Shown here piece after piece: positions 53,690 to 64,000 of a DNA stretch of 64,000 nucleotides. The position numbers were made by a program, and so were the translations under genes. The DNA is taken from assembly GCF_963678635.1 (NCBI RefSeq), contig NC_087064.1, positions 65,031,548 to 65,095,547 of the forward strand. Reading direction: 5' to 3'. Under the pieces are notes generated by a model, which saw only the letters and a list, made by a program, of their open reading frames with translations, searched no databases and had not been told where the DNA came from. This DNA is from Symsagittifera roscoffensis (lineage: Eukaryota; Xenacoelomorpha; Acoela; Convolutidae). Each line of letters begins with the position of its first letter. Positions within the stretch are counted from its first letter, which is position 1.

Positions 53690-55261
53690 TTCGCAATTTC
53701 AAAAAAAAAAACAACCGAAAACAATTGCAGCCGCAGCGGAGCCCCAAGCGCAGCGACCATCGCTGGTATTGGCCATTTTGGCTCTGTCATGATCATAGAA
53801 AATTTGGGCAGCTGCGGAATAATGTGAAGTTTTGGTTCATGCCAAGACCAGGCAAAACCCAACGCAAAAAAAAAACATATTCATTGGAGAAAAACAAAAA
53901 TTTTTTGCGATCTCTAACGAATTGGTAGAGATCCAAGCTATCCAAGCATAAGAAATTGGAAACCAGAACAAAAGCTGGAAAATCATCCAAGCGCAGTTTG
54001 AGCCAAAAATGTAATTCTACGAGATTGCACACTAACTCTGTTTGCTAATCAGCAGCTGAACTTCAATTATGATTATGACACAGCATTATCAATGCTGGCC
54101 GTTATCCATGCAGACATTACAAATCTAAAAAACTGCTCTGTATGCGTTCAAGACGATTTTGTTGAACTCAATACCAGCACTATTAAACAAAAGACTCCCA
54201 ATGTCTCTCGTGCCTTGAGAATCTTTGATAACAATAATCGACCCAGTTAACATGAGTCAGAAGGACGAGGATCATCGACTGACACTCGCCTTACCACTAA
54301 GCGACGTTGACTCATATTACGACGCAAAGCTATTGCGCGACGTTACAACGATTGACGAAGGGCTTTTGTTGAGGTTGGCAAAATCATATGGGTCAAATCA
54401 AACAGCCTTCCAAATTTATCGAACACAAGTGGTATCAATGCCGCAACTGGATGCAACTGAAGCTATAAGATGGGGCAAAGAAGGCCCTTACTTAGCGATT
54501 TTGGAAGATTTAATTGAAACAAGAGTGCTCACAGAAAAACAAAACTCAAAGTGCCTGGGAACAACATCATACCGGATATGCCACCAGACAATGGAAACGC
54601 AACTTGAACAGTCTTTAAACCTTGCCACGCTGTTTTCCCTTTCGGCAATCACAGCACTGACGGTACGCGAGACGCAAAAGATTTTGCTTCCAACGCCGTA
54701 GAAGGCCACGGATTTGGGTTACGGAATCTGATTCATTACCTCAGCCAGCGCTGTTTTTTCTCACAGATTAGATGAAGTAATTACGCCCAGAAGAGAGGAG
54801 CATGCATGCTGAAATAAATGCTTGATGACATTGGACTGCGGGTCGCAGTTGATATCCAAGTATGTAAAGATTAGACCAGATCTCGACAGTTGTTACGAAA
54901 TAACAGTTAAACGGATATCTCGATATTTGCTAGATCCTTTGTCAAACCATCTTTTTGAATTAGCAGAGCTATCGGAGCTGCCGTATTTTGAACCTAAATT
55001 GGACGCGGGAGTAAAACTACTCCGGGATGTCAAAAAAAGCTAACAGGTCGTCACTTGACAAAAATGGACCAGCTCAACGACGTCAACGTTCTTTTGAGGT
55101 TGTCTTTAATCCTTACCATACTTGTGTTTTTCGGGAACTATCTTTTGCATGTTTTAGCTACGTACTTATATCATCGCTTCGCAATATTTAGACGATTGAC
55201 CCCCAAACTGAAACCTGTTTTATCCATAGCAGACTCGGATAAAATGGAGACAAAAACATAA
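53690..55261 (+). pseudogene. Envelope-like glycoprotein relic of the LTR element
   Basis: Broken reading frames in order resemble the envelope-like proteins of env-bearing invertebrate LTR retroelements. The first is an alanine-rich hydrophobic stretch near 53720-53790. A region near 54050-54200 contains CSVCVQDDFVELN. The largest piece, 54225-54701, has LTLALPLSDVDSYYD, FQIYRTQVVSMPQL and CLGTTSYRICH (Cys pairs typical of the ectodomain). A piece at 54822-55043 follows, then a hydrophobic span LSLILTILVFFGNYLLHVLA at about 55090-55150 as transmembrane anchor with a short cytoplasmic tail. Stops and frameshifts interrupt it throughout; described only. Confidence 0.6.
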
Positions 55262-55740
55262 AAACTCATAACGATACCGAAACTCCAGCGCCGAGCATGC
55301 GTTCGTGACGATCATCATACTGCTTGTCAGTCGGGATTGGAAGTGATCAAGAGGAGCAAGAAAAAGAAGAATAATTTTACAATCGGAACCGATAGAGAGA
55401 GTACGAGACCATCTATTATAGTTAAAATTGATATCATCCCCAACAGATTCATTTAAGCGACTGATAGTCCCGTGACTGACAACGTGGCTCTATAATCCCA
55501 TTAATAACAAGTTAATCGCCCAATGCCGAAACACAACGATCTCTTGAATTTTATTTGCGAAGGTACTTTTTAATGCCTAGCAGTCACTAAAAATCGTTCT
55601 AATTTTTGTTGATAATTGATAACCCAAAACCATTAAACTTTCAGCAGTTAAACTAGTTTTAAAGTTAGTTTCTAGTACCCAATATTCTGGTTCGTTTATG
55701 AAAGCAATTATTTCTAGCTTTTAAGTTTGAAAAGGCCCAA
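55262..55740. other. Spacer between envelope relic and putative right LTR
   Basis: AT-rich, no features recognised. Confidence 0.35.
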
Positions 55741-56090
55741 TAGTTAGACTAACTAATTCACTTCAGTAGCTAAATCCATTAAGTAATTCGAAGTTGCGTA
55801 TGCTATTGTATCTAAACAACATAGTATACAATGCTAAATTGAAAATTGGATTTCCTTCAAAAAAGCAGTTATCTTAACATTAAAGCTGGCAGGGCAGATT
55901 TCATCAAAACTGGTTGTGTAACATCGCTAAAAAGCCATGCTATTAAATTGGTTACAATAGCGTTAAATGCATACCTTCATTCTTGTCATAAGTCAATTAA
56001 CATGATAGTCGAAACTGCTAAGTTTACCACCACGACACTTTGTCACAGAATAATGAAAATGCCAACTAGGTTTATTATTGACACGATGTA
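55741..56090 (+). mobile_element. Putative right LTR
   Basis: Direct-orientation match to 44880-45372, strongest over 55931-56085. Substitutions are frequent, so the insertion is old. The right edge is probably near CACGATG at 56083. Confidence 0.5.
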
Positions 56091-56459
56091 AATAAAAATG
56101 TTTGGTAAAATATAGGTTTTCCAGTATCAATATCAAAAACTAAATATTGAAATTTGAATCGTATGAGAAATTTTTGAGATCTTTTTCTTTTTAATATCTG
56201 ATGTGGTCATTTTAAAAACAAAACGAAAAAATTGTTTTTCGTTGAAATAAAGTCGGCATTTTTTAATATTTTCAGGACGACTGGAATTTTGCTTGCTGCA
56301 TGGTAATAGATATTCAACAACAAAGGACGAAAACTTTTTTGCTCAAATAAAAACTATAATGCTCGAATCAAGGCCAAATCCTGACTGTTCTGACGGCCTT
56401 TAGGCTCTATGGAGAAACGGTCTTAATAAAAAAAACTGAGAAGCAATTAATATTTTTGG

Positions 56460-58400
56460 TAAATCATGCCCTACATTCTATGAAAAGTAAATAACCATAT
56501 AAATTGGATAAGGTGAAAGATTAAATGGACTAATTAGCATACCTCAATTGATTTTGGAAACATTTTGACAACGGGTTAAATATAATTACAATTCAATTAA
56601 TTACAGCTCAATATAATCGGCTGATTTAAAACAAATCCATCAAAAATGGCTACTTAAAAGTTTAAATTTGTCCGACAGAAAAAAAAGCACCCGAGCACAA
56701 ACATTCCACAACTTTCCTTGAAAGTAGGAACAATAGACTTTTTAGCAACCAGTTCAACCAAACAGGCATGAAAATTTCGACCAAGTTTTCTCTTTGACGG
56801 TTACGAAAGACATCTTAGCTCCGTAATTTTATATGGGACAAAATTATCATTATTCGAACCAGTTTTCAACATTTCGAAAAATATGTTATCAATGCCATTG
56901 GTCACATAGCCAGCGAAAAGATGAGAGTGCGAACACTTTTACTCATACCTGTCTTGTCAAAACGACAAATTACAAAAAAAACAGGTTTTTCCAAGAAGTT
57001 AACAAGTTTTCAGGAATTGAAACGTATTTGTTAGTTAATTTTTTTAACATTTAGGTAAGGAAAGGATTAGGTTTCAAATAGGAATGGGTGTTTTATATTA
57101 AGTTACAGAAAATTGTCTGACTGCATGCGATAAGTTTCTTAATTTTCAAAAAAGAAATAAAAAAAATTTAATCAAATTAAAAGCTTAAGAAAAAGTTGTC
57201 GAACAAAGCTATCAAAAAAGTAAAAGTATTTAAATTTCTCTAAATTTTTTCTTTCAATTTTTCATTTCTGATGCGTACCCATAGAGCTGCATTCTCAGTT
57301 TGTCGGAAAAAAAACTAAATATTTGTCATTTTCTAAAAAGAATAGTTTTTAATTTGACAAATTGACTCATATTTGGAAATATAGGTCAGCTATGTTTTTC
57401 AAAAACAATTAGAAATAGAACAGACCTGAATGAGCCACTGCTCGCCGCGATAATGACCTGACGATGTAACTCTCGGCCTGCAACAACTTTGAAACGAACA
57501 TTGACTGATCACGGCCTGCTGAATCCACAGCAGGCCGCGATCAGTCAATGTTCTGAAACCACAGCCCTGAGTGTTCCGACTGTTCCTCAATTTGTATCGC
57601 ATAAATTTTGGGAAAACAAAATATTTAAAACCTTACATTTTGGACAAAATCAATGTGTAAAATTTTGAGTCGTAAGAAATTAAAACGACCAATTAGCTAG
57701 CCTCAATTCAATTTGAAACGTTTTTGGTGTGCAGGATAGTTCGCCACACATAAATAATTCGTGTTATTGACTGATCGCGGCCTGCTGAATCTACATGACT
57801 TAAAGAACTTTTCGAAGGATTTTCGTTTTTGCCAAAAATGTCAATCTGCATACGATAGATGCTTGAACAAGACTGCTCGTAAATCAGGGCAAAGCCCTGA
57901 GTGTTCCGACTGTTCCTCAATTTGTATCGCATAAATTTTGGGAAAACAAAAGATTTAAAACCTTACATTTTGGACAAAATCAATGTGTAAAATTTTGAGT
58001 CGTAAGAAATTAAAATGACCAATTAGCTAGCCTCAATTCAATTTGGAACATTTTTGGTGTGCAGGATAATTCGCCACACATAAATAATTCGTGTTACGCT
58101 CTCAGCATTATGAAAAAACTCTTCAAAGCGCGCATAATTTAGTCTAGAACATGGCAAATTTGGCAATTTTCAAACCCCCATAGTTTTACAAAAAATCATC
58201 GGAGGTAAAAACATCTTTTTACGTTTGAACTCAGGAAGTTGATATCTTTAATGGGGTATAAAAAATTTTGTTGAAAACTTTTATTTCTATCGGTGAAAGA
58301 TGACTGAATAAAAAAACCACACCGAGCATAAATTTTCCGTTTTCTTTGAAAGTGGGAATAAAAAGCTTTTAGCGTGCTGTAATTGATCCATTGTGAGGTT
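56460..58400. repeat. Cluster of related non-coding repeats
   Basis: A block of about 200 bp occurs at 57563-57766 and 57893-58096 (almost identical, offset 330 bp). A more diverged, longer version is at 56460-56760, which also matches 58310-58400 (CACCCGAGCAC / CACACCGAGCA). Shared landmarks are CCGACTGTTCCTCAATTTGT, TTAGCTAGCCTCAATTCAAT and GTGTGCAGGATA. Part of the block end returns inverted at 58748-58785 (CAGTCGGAACATTCAGGGCT). Probably a non-autonomous DNA element. Confidence 0.7.
57497..57552. repeat. 25 bp inverted repeat with 6 nt loop
   Basis: Arms 57497-57521 and 57528-57552 (AACATTGACTGATCACGGCC...) pair with one mismatch around loop AATCCA. One arm recurs at 57766-57787 near the next repeat copy. 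Confidence 0.85.
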
Positions 58401-59110
58401 TTTTCCTTCAAACACACTTTTCAGTTTTGAAACAGACATTTTTTTAACCAGGAAAAAAACTTGACTTTTCGACTAAAAATATTTGACGGATTGTTTTTTA
58501 ATATCATTCGAAAGGTGTTGTTGTCCTGAACTTATTTTAAAAAACTACCATCTATAACTTTTTAGAAAGTTATGGGCAATTAACGGTGATTAGTATCGCC
58601 AATGTGTGACTAAAAACGCGCGATAAATTTCATGCTATTGAAGCGTAAGCTTGTGGTGGATTTCAAAAACATTTCAATAGAGATCAGTTTTTTTATTTTT
58701 GTTTTTTGAAACTTCATCCATTTTTTAAAACGTACACTGCTACAAAGATCTTGAGGGGCAGTCGGAACATTCAGGGCTTTGCTTTAATACGAACACCTTC
58801 TCTTGTTTTTTGCCAATTGAATTCAAATTCGTTTTCAAGTGATTCCAGGTCAAAAAAATACACAACCAATGTAAAGTTTTCTGATTATCGGTGTCTTGAG
58901 CTTAAGGGCTTTTATGGAAGGGCTATTGTTTGATTGTTGTATAAACCCATGTTTTTTAGATTGATTGCTTTTTCCCAAACTTGAAAGAAAAACATGAATT
59001 GAGCTTCAAAATTTATGGTTTCATTTTTATTTAGATTTTCAGTTTAGAAAATCTGATACTGTATTATGTTTTCAGCAACTTGTAGTCAAGCTTAGCAGTT
59101 AAAATACAAA
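58401..59110. other. AT-rich non-coding stretch
   Basis: Apart from the inverted CAGTCGGAACATTCAGGGC block at 58750 nothing is recognisable. Confidence 0.4.
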
Positions 59111-59117
59111 CGGACAG

Positions 59118-59566
59118 AACCAAGTGCGGATCTAGGATTTTCTCGAGCGGGGGCGGTTTTTCGAAACATTTTTGGAAAATTTTGTCGACCTTTTTTTTAG
59201 GTCGACCAAATTGATTTTTCGAGCTCTCCCTAAGCACGGTTTAATCCCTGTTTTGGCCAAATTTACAACGCCGCAGGCAAAATTTTGAAAAAAGTCCAAA
59301 AAAAGCGTTTTTAGGCACTTTTTGGAAAATTTTGACCAAAAAATCGCGTTTTTTCGGCGTGCGCTCCCCCTCAAAATTAGTATATATTTGCGCCCAAGGC
59401 GCCTTTAGAAAAGTTTTAGGGTCGGTTGGCCAAAATGAATTTCTTAAAAAGTACCAAAGGGGGACCCTTTGGATCGGCCGGAGGTCGAAACCCTGAGAAA
59501 GGGAGCGTTCCCCCCCCCCCCCCCCCTGTTCCATCTCCCCCCCCCCTAAATCCGCCCCTGGAAAGA
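59118..59566. mobile_element. MITE-like element with GCGGATYTAGG ends and poly-C tract
   Basis: The left end AAGTGCGGATCTAGGATTTT and the right end (reverse complement CCAGGGGCGGATTTAGGGGG) are inverted copies. Inside are GTCGACC repeats near 59184-59204 and a long C-run at 59511-59547. About 450 bp, no coding capacity. Confidence 0.6.
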
Positions 59567-59870
59567 ACAATTTTTTTGAACTGTTTTGAGTGCTCTTCAC
59601 GTGCATCTTCACGTGTGCAAACACAACATCATTTCACTTAAAGTTGTATCAATTTCGAAAAAAAAATGTTAATTTTACGAAGAACTGCCCAGTATACAGT
59701 TTTGGCCAACCCAAATTGAACATTCTTCTAAAGACGCCTTTGGCGCCAAGATATAAAAATTTGAGGCAGAGGGCGCATCGAAAAAATGAGATTTTTAATT
59801 GAAAATCTTTAAAACAATTGGCGCAGAAAATTGTGTCAAGAAGAGTCTTGATGGTGTTTTTGGAGAGAAA
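59270..59870. repeat. Inverted pair 59270-59445 / 59695-59870
   Basis: The segment containing GCGCCCAAGGCGCCTTTAGAA and GGTTGGCCAAAAT returns on the opposite strand as TTTGGCCAACCCAAATTGAA followed by AAAGACGCCTTTGGCGCC. Similarity is moderate. The right copy lies outside the MITE-like ends, so a second member of the family may have inserted in inverse orientation. Confidence 0.6.
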
Positions 59871-59971
59871 AAAAGGTTAGTCCAATTTTCTCAACCCTTT
59901 GAGAAGACCTTGGATTGCTCATGTTTTTGTTCATTCATAGTTTGCAAAATGTCTGATTTGTATTTTTTAAC

Positions 59972-60035
59972 AACTGAAAGAAAAAAGAATTACATCTGTG
60001 AGAAAACACAGATGTAATTCTTTTTTCTTTCAGTT
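59972..60035. repeat. Perfect 29 bp inverted repeat with 6 nt loop
   Basis: Arms 59972-60000 and 60007-60035 are exact reverse complements (AACTGAAAGAAAAAAGAATT...), loop AGAAAA. Perfect pairing amid old decayed sequence implies recent origin, gene conversion or function. Confidence 0.9.
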
Positions 60036-60958
60036 TTGACATTTCTCCTGATTGCAGCTCGACGTTCAAATACAGTTCATTAGATTTGAACCCCCTACCC
60101 AGATCCCCACCACCCCCCCCCCCCCCTCCTCCTCTTCACATACCATGTTCCGGTATCAATTTTTAACAGAAACATTCCACGGAGAAAAATAACACGAACT
60201 CGCGTTTGTCTTGAACAGAAAGTCTTTTAAACTTAACGAAAACATGAAAAATAGTAACCAAACTACAAGTTGCTTACTTTTGTGTTCATGCTTTTTTGTG
60301 ATCGCTCATAAAGTGGTTTTTATGGTAACTTTTTTTTGGCCATCTTACATTTTAATTAGCTAATTGATTTTGTACTACAGAATGACAGTAGACGCGAGTT
60401 TGGCGATAGTTTGGTGATAGTGCGTGGCTCGAGGCTTGAACAAAAACAGAACGAGTTTTAGTCTTCATTTGACAGTAAAAACGCCTTTTCATTACTCGAA
60501 ACTAACTTGACATTTTTTTCAGAAGGTAAGTCTGGCTGGCTATTTATTACCCTAGTACCTGTTATTTCAGCTCATGATATAATAAAAAGTAGACTAAGGG
60601 GGAGGCGAGCGGGGTGAAGTAACAAGGGGCGCAGACCTGTTTGTCGAAATAGCGTCTTTATACTGCTTTGAGAGCGCTCGTGAAATCAATTTGATCGACC
60701 TAACAAAAGGTCACCATCAAGGTTTTCGAAAACTTTTTTTTTGAAAATCCGACCCCCTCATCAAGGAAATTCTATACCCGCCGCTGGCTATGGAGAACAT
60801 CCAGTTTTACATAAACCACATTTAGCTGTAATCATTGGTTTTTTAAAGTTCTGCCTCGCGGTAATTAGTACGTTTGACGTTTCTCGTGATCTTAATATGT
60901 TGATTAAACCATCTCTTAAAACTATTCCAGGTGGTGGTGAAAGCAGACAATACCGATT
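60036..60958. other. Upstream region of the host gene
   Basis: Includes a C-run at 60107-60126. A possible 3' splice site at 60921-60930 (AAAACTATTCCAG) 28 bp before the start codon could end a 5' UTR intron. No other features. Confidence 0.4.
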
Positions 60959-63699
60959 ATGGAATTCAAGTTCAGGGCAGCTGCTGTTCTAGTTCTTCTG
61001 GCAATGATTCAGAACTCAGGAGCTCAAGGTAAGAAATCTTCTAACCCTTACACAAAAATTGAATGCGAAATATAAAAAAAATCTTAATGTATTTTATTGT
61101 CAACCGAAGCATAAATTGAAGCGAAAACCCATCTCGCCTCCTAAATTCTTTGGATTTGCTAAACTATTGAACTTTTTTATAAAAAAAGGAATTCAGCATG
61201 CTTTTTTTAGACAATGCGCCCCCTACACGTCCATAAATGGCTTATATGGAAAATGACTAACCACTGGCCGCTCTTAAGTATTTTTTGAAAGCCCGCAAAA
61301 TAGGTTTGTAGATAATAGAATGGTTGGGAAAATTTATTTTCTTTGTAGTTATACGAATGCTATTGAGAAAATTTGAAAAGTTTTCACCGCACAAATCATA
61401 CGTGGCATCATTAATGGCGCTATCTATGGAAACGGTGTTTCCATGCAAAATTATTTGTTCTTCTGAAAGCACTCAAAATATCTTGTTAGCAGCTGCAACC
61501 CCCTCCTCCCTCCCTCCTGCCAAAGGGTTCCCCTGAATCATGCTTATACTCTTGGATTATCCAAATGAAAATGGATGTGTTATCAAAGTAAAATAAGATC
61601 TTGACAAGATATCCAAATTTCTCGAACAGCTAACTCTCGTACTTATCTCAATCAAGCAGTTTGCCAAGATCTACACGATGACTTGTTTTGGAAAACTTGG
61701 CAAGATAATGCGACTAAGGTCAGAAGTCTGTAGGGTTCGTTTTACTGTTTTACGGGAAAATAAAATGCGTTTCAGCCTATATAGTTATGTCCCCGTGTTG
61801 AACTCTAATTTTAAATTTAGTAAACTCAATGTTTTGCTTTTGTTTCCTTGCAGACATAGCCGAATGTATCGTGACTGACTTTGCGGCTGGCGAGATCATG
61901 TATGCTTACAGTGGCAATGTCGCCACCGGGAGTCGACCCTCTGACCCTGTGATTAAAGTGACTGTTGGAACAAACACTGACGTGTCCCCTTTGTATGCCA
62001 TTTCGATGAACTCCGCATCTTCCGAGTCCAATCGGGAGCAAGAGTGCTGGGTTAGTTACTTCAGACAATTAATCCACGAGGAACATGCAAACATACCAGC
62101 TGTCCCGCTCTTTCCAGAGAACCGCTCTTGTGTCTCTGGCTAAAAATTAGATGCACTTTTTGGTTATGTTTTTCATGGGATGTGTACTTTTGTTAAGTAA
62201 CAAGCTGAAGCAACAAGCGCAGTTCATTGTCGACTTCTAGTAGCCACGACTTCTAGTAGCCAAACCTTTTGACTGAAAGTTAGATACTTTGCAACTTCGT
62301 CACTCCCCCAGAAAATTTAAACTCCACAAAAATGATCGCTACCTAACAAGGGGCGGAGGAGAACAAAGAGCCGTTACTTCTTCAAGGGGGATACGGCGAC
62401 AATGAAAAAACTGCTAGATGGCTTAAGCTATCTTTTTGATCCGACTATTGAAAATTGGGAGGAACTTGTAATCGGGTCTGTTTTAGTTCTTTTTTCAACT
62501 TTTTGTCTTCCACGCAAAATCAGCTACCACAAATAATCATCGAAAGGGGGTTGAGTGATATATCATATAAAAGCCCTTTCAGTCGTGATTTTAACGACAC
62601 TAAATAATTTCAAAAAATTTTACACTGCAGAAAAAAAACTACACCAATTTGAGAAAACATTTTTGTGTTTTTTTAAGAATGTGGTCGGAACATTCTGTGC
62701 TACTTGCACAGTAACCGGCTATCCTTGTTTCAATCTAGATTTTGTGAACATTTCATCATTTTTGAGTGTTTGTTACTTTAGGAAATGAGAAGTCTTATAG
62801 CAAAAAAAGAACACTGAATTTCCTGAATTAACAAATATTATTCAAAATTTACAGGCAGTGTAGAGACTGAAAATGTTTTTGACAAAGATAAAAATTAAGT
62901 TACTATTATTGCACTAAGACATGATTTGAGAGAACTTTAATGTTTTCCATGATAGTTTTCCGTACTACTCTTGGCTTGGCTCCTTAAATTGGTTCATTCT
63001 CTTATCACAATATCTTTTTTTGGATAACTGATACTATAAAGAATTATATTTTTGTAAGCTTCTGGTAACCTTATTGCACCTGTATCACAAACGATAAATA
63101 CTTGAAATTAACCTTTGATTTTACTTCCAGCCCGACCTGAAACTGTGCAGGGCTACCTTGGGAATGTTGCAGCTGGCGGCTGTTCGTCAGTACCTATTCG
63201 GATCATCCGAGGCTGTGGCTACTGGTTCGAATCCGAACCGACTCCGAATCGCCGCAGGTGAAGGAGGGACCTTCCAAGACTGCTACGTGGGTTGGTAATA
63301 ACAGCTTGTTTTTTTCACAGACCCTTTCAACTCCGCTTAATTCTTTTCACTGAGGAAGAAGAGCTTTTGTTCAAGTGATCTTGTTTCAATTTCATTCTGT
63401 TCCGGTACTTTGAAAAGTTTTAAAAAATTGATATCGAACGGACAAAATAAGATCAAGGCAACAAACGCCCATGTCAACGTGTCCTTTTACTCCGAGATTA
63501 AGCAAAGAATTCCAATCAACTTGAAACCATTTGTGAAGTTTTGCTAATGGTAAAAATATTTCAGTGGGACGCAGATTGAAATTCATGAATGACAGCATTT
63601 ACTCGAGCAACAGTCTGACTGATGCGAGCTATGAGTTCAATGCTGGGGGCATTACAGGCGAGGGGAACTTCTTCGGGGTCACTCAGCGACCTACTTCGG
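60959..63699 (+). CDS. Secreted protein gene, first four exons (partial, continues beyond window)
   Basis: Proposed exons: 60959-61028, 61854-62050, 63131-63290, 63565-63699, each bounded by AG and GT. Exon 1 encodes a signal peptide, MEFKFRAAAVLVLLAMIQNS. Exon 2 encodes DIAECIVTDFAAGEIMYAYS and GNVATGSRPSDPVIKVTV. Exon 4 encodes GRRLKFMNDSIYSSNSLTDA and AGGITGEGNFFGV. The phases (1, 0, 1, 1) keep one frame open across all four. Codon use is balanced and higher in GC than the flanks, unlike the transposon relics. In exon 3 the +1 frame (QGYLGNVAAGGCSSVPIRII) looks more protein-like and echoes exon 2. It would need an alternative exon 2 donor (GTTA/GTTACT) and a frame switch near the CGCCGCAG/GTGAAG site, so exon 3 is uncertain. 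Extracellular protein of unknown family; the 3' end is outside the window. Confidence 0.6.
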
Positions 63700-64000
63700 G
63701 TAAGCGACAAAACATAATTTGCTCATGAACAAACTGAAGCCACATTTTTCACGACCCCTTCGAAAGGAAAAACAAATGATGAAACAAACTGACAAAAAAA
63801 TTTCAAATTAGATTTTGTTTTTGTGGCAAAACAACTAATTGAATAGGCGACAAAAGCGAAAGTCGCAGTCAAAGAAAGACTCACTGCACACTTTACGAAC
63901 GCTTCGAAGCTAAAACACTAAAAGATTGGATGAAAGTAAAAATGTAAACAGCAACATATTTTTGCGACATCTTACGTTCGTCTGCCATCTATTTTCTGCA
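63700..64000. other. Start of intron 4 of the secreted-protein gene
   Basis: Begins GTAAGC; no exon seen before the window end. Confidence 0.5.

Noticed and set aside
59241-59624. 127-codon minus-strand frame with glycine runs
   Set aside because: It crosses a C-homopolymer and MITE-like inverted ends, so it is repeat sequence, not a gene.

Overview
The window is AT-rich DNA from an animal nuclear genome, most likely a marine or freshwater invertebrate. The evidence is one spliced gene with GT-AG introns at the right edge, no operons, and a dense load of decayed LTR retrotransposons, a Polinton/Maverick DNA transposon and a target-primed-type reverse transcriptase. The repeat repertoire resembles that of cnidarians and other early-branching or marine invertebrates, but the sequence does not fix the species. 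I saw no rRNA, tRNA, CRISPR or bacterial gene.

Layout. 1-2.5 kb: a broken reverse-transcriptase element with a C-terminal nuclease-like domain. 2.6-3.8 kb: a non-autonomous element with long imperfect inverted arms. 5.2-5.6 kb: a minisatellite of about 20 bp units. 5.9-40.9 kb: a complex mixture of a Ty3/gypsy-type retrotransposon and a Polinton. Its core is a composite unit in two head-to-tail copies: A about 7003-23720 (16.7 kb) and B about 23721-37090 (13.4 kb). Each unit reads: gypsy gag-protease (+), a short inverted piece of gypsy pol between poly-G tracts, a small Polinton ORF (+), protein-primed DNA polymerase B (-), a divergent promoter region, small Polinton ORFs (+), gypsy integrase C-terminus plus a macro-like domain (+), and more Polinton genes ending in a PC4-like ORF (+). 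Unit B runs on into Polinton genes outside the duplication: small unknown ORFs, the packaging ATPase and the retroviral-type integrase. The integrase is cut off and joined to another gypsy integrase fragment and an older polymerase relic (40.6-41.5 kb).

41.8-42.9 kb carries copies of a GTATGACTAGC motif. 43.8-44.1 kb has a candidate short secreted protein. About 44.9-56.1 kb looks like one old LTR retrotransposon: a weak LTR pair enclosing relics of protease, RNase H, integrase, a second macro-like motif and an envelope-like gene. 56.4-60.1 kb is non-coding repeat sequence with two strong hairpins. At 60.96-63.7 kb lies the only convincing host gene, the 5' part of a secreted protein with at least four exons that continues past the window.

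The gypsy element lacks its reverse transcriptase and RNase H, and the Polinton DNA polymerase lies between its gag-protease and integrase-macro halves. Both units share the same stops and frameshifts. The duplication therefore most likely copied an already dead composite, although a spread chimera cannot be excluded from this sequence alone.
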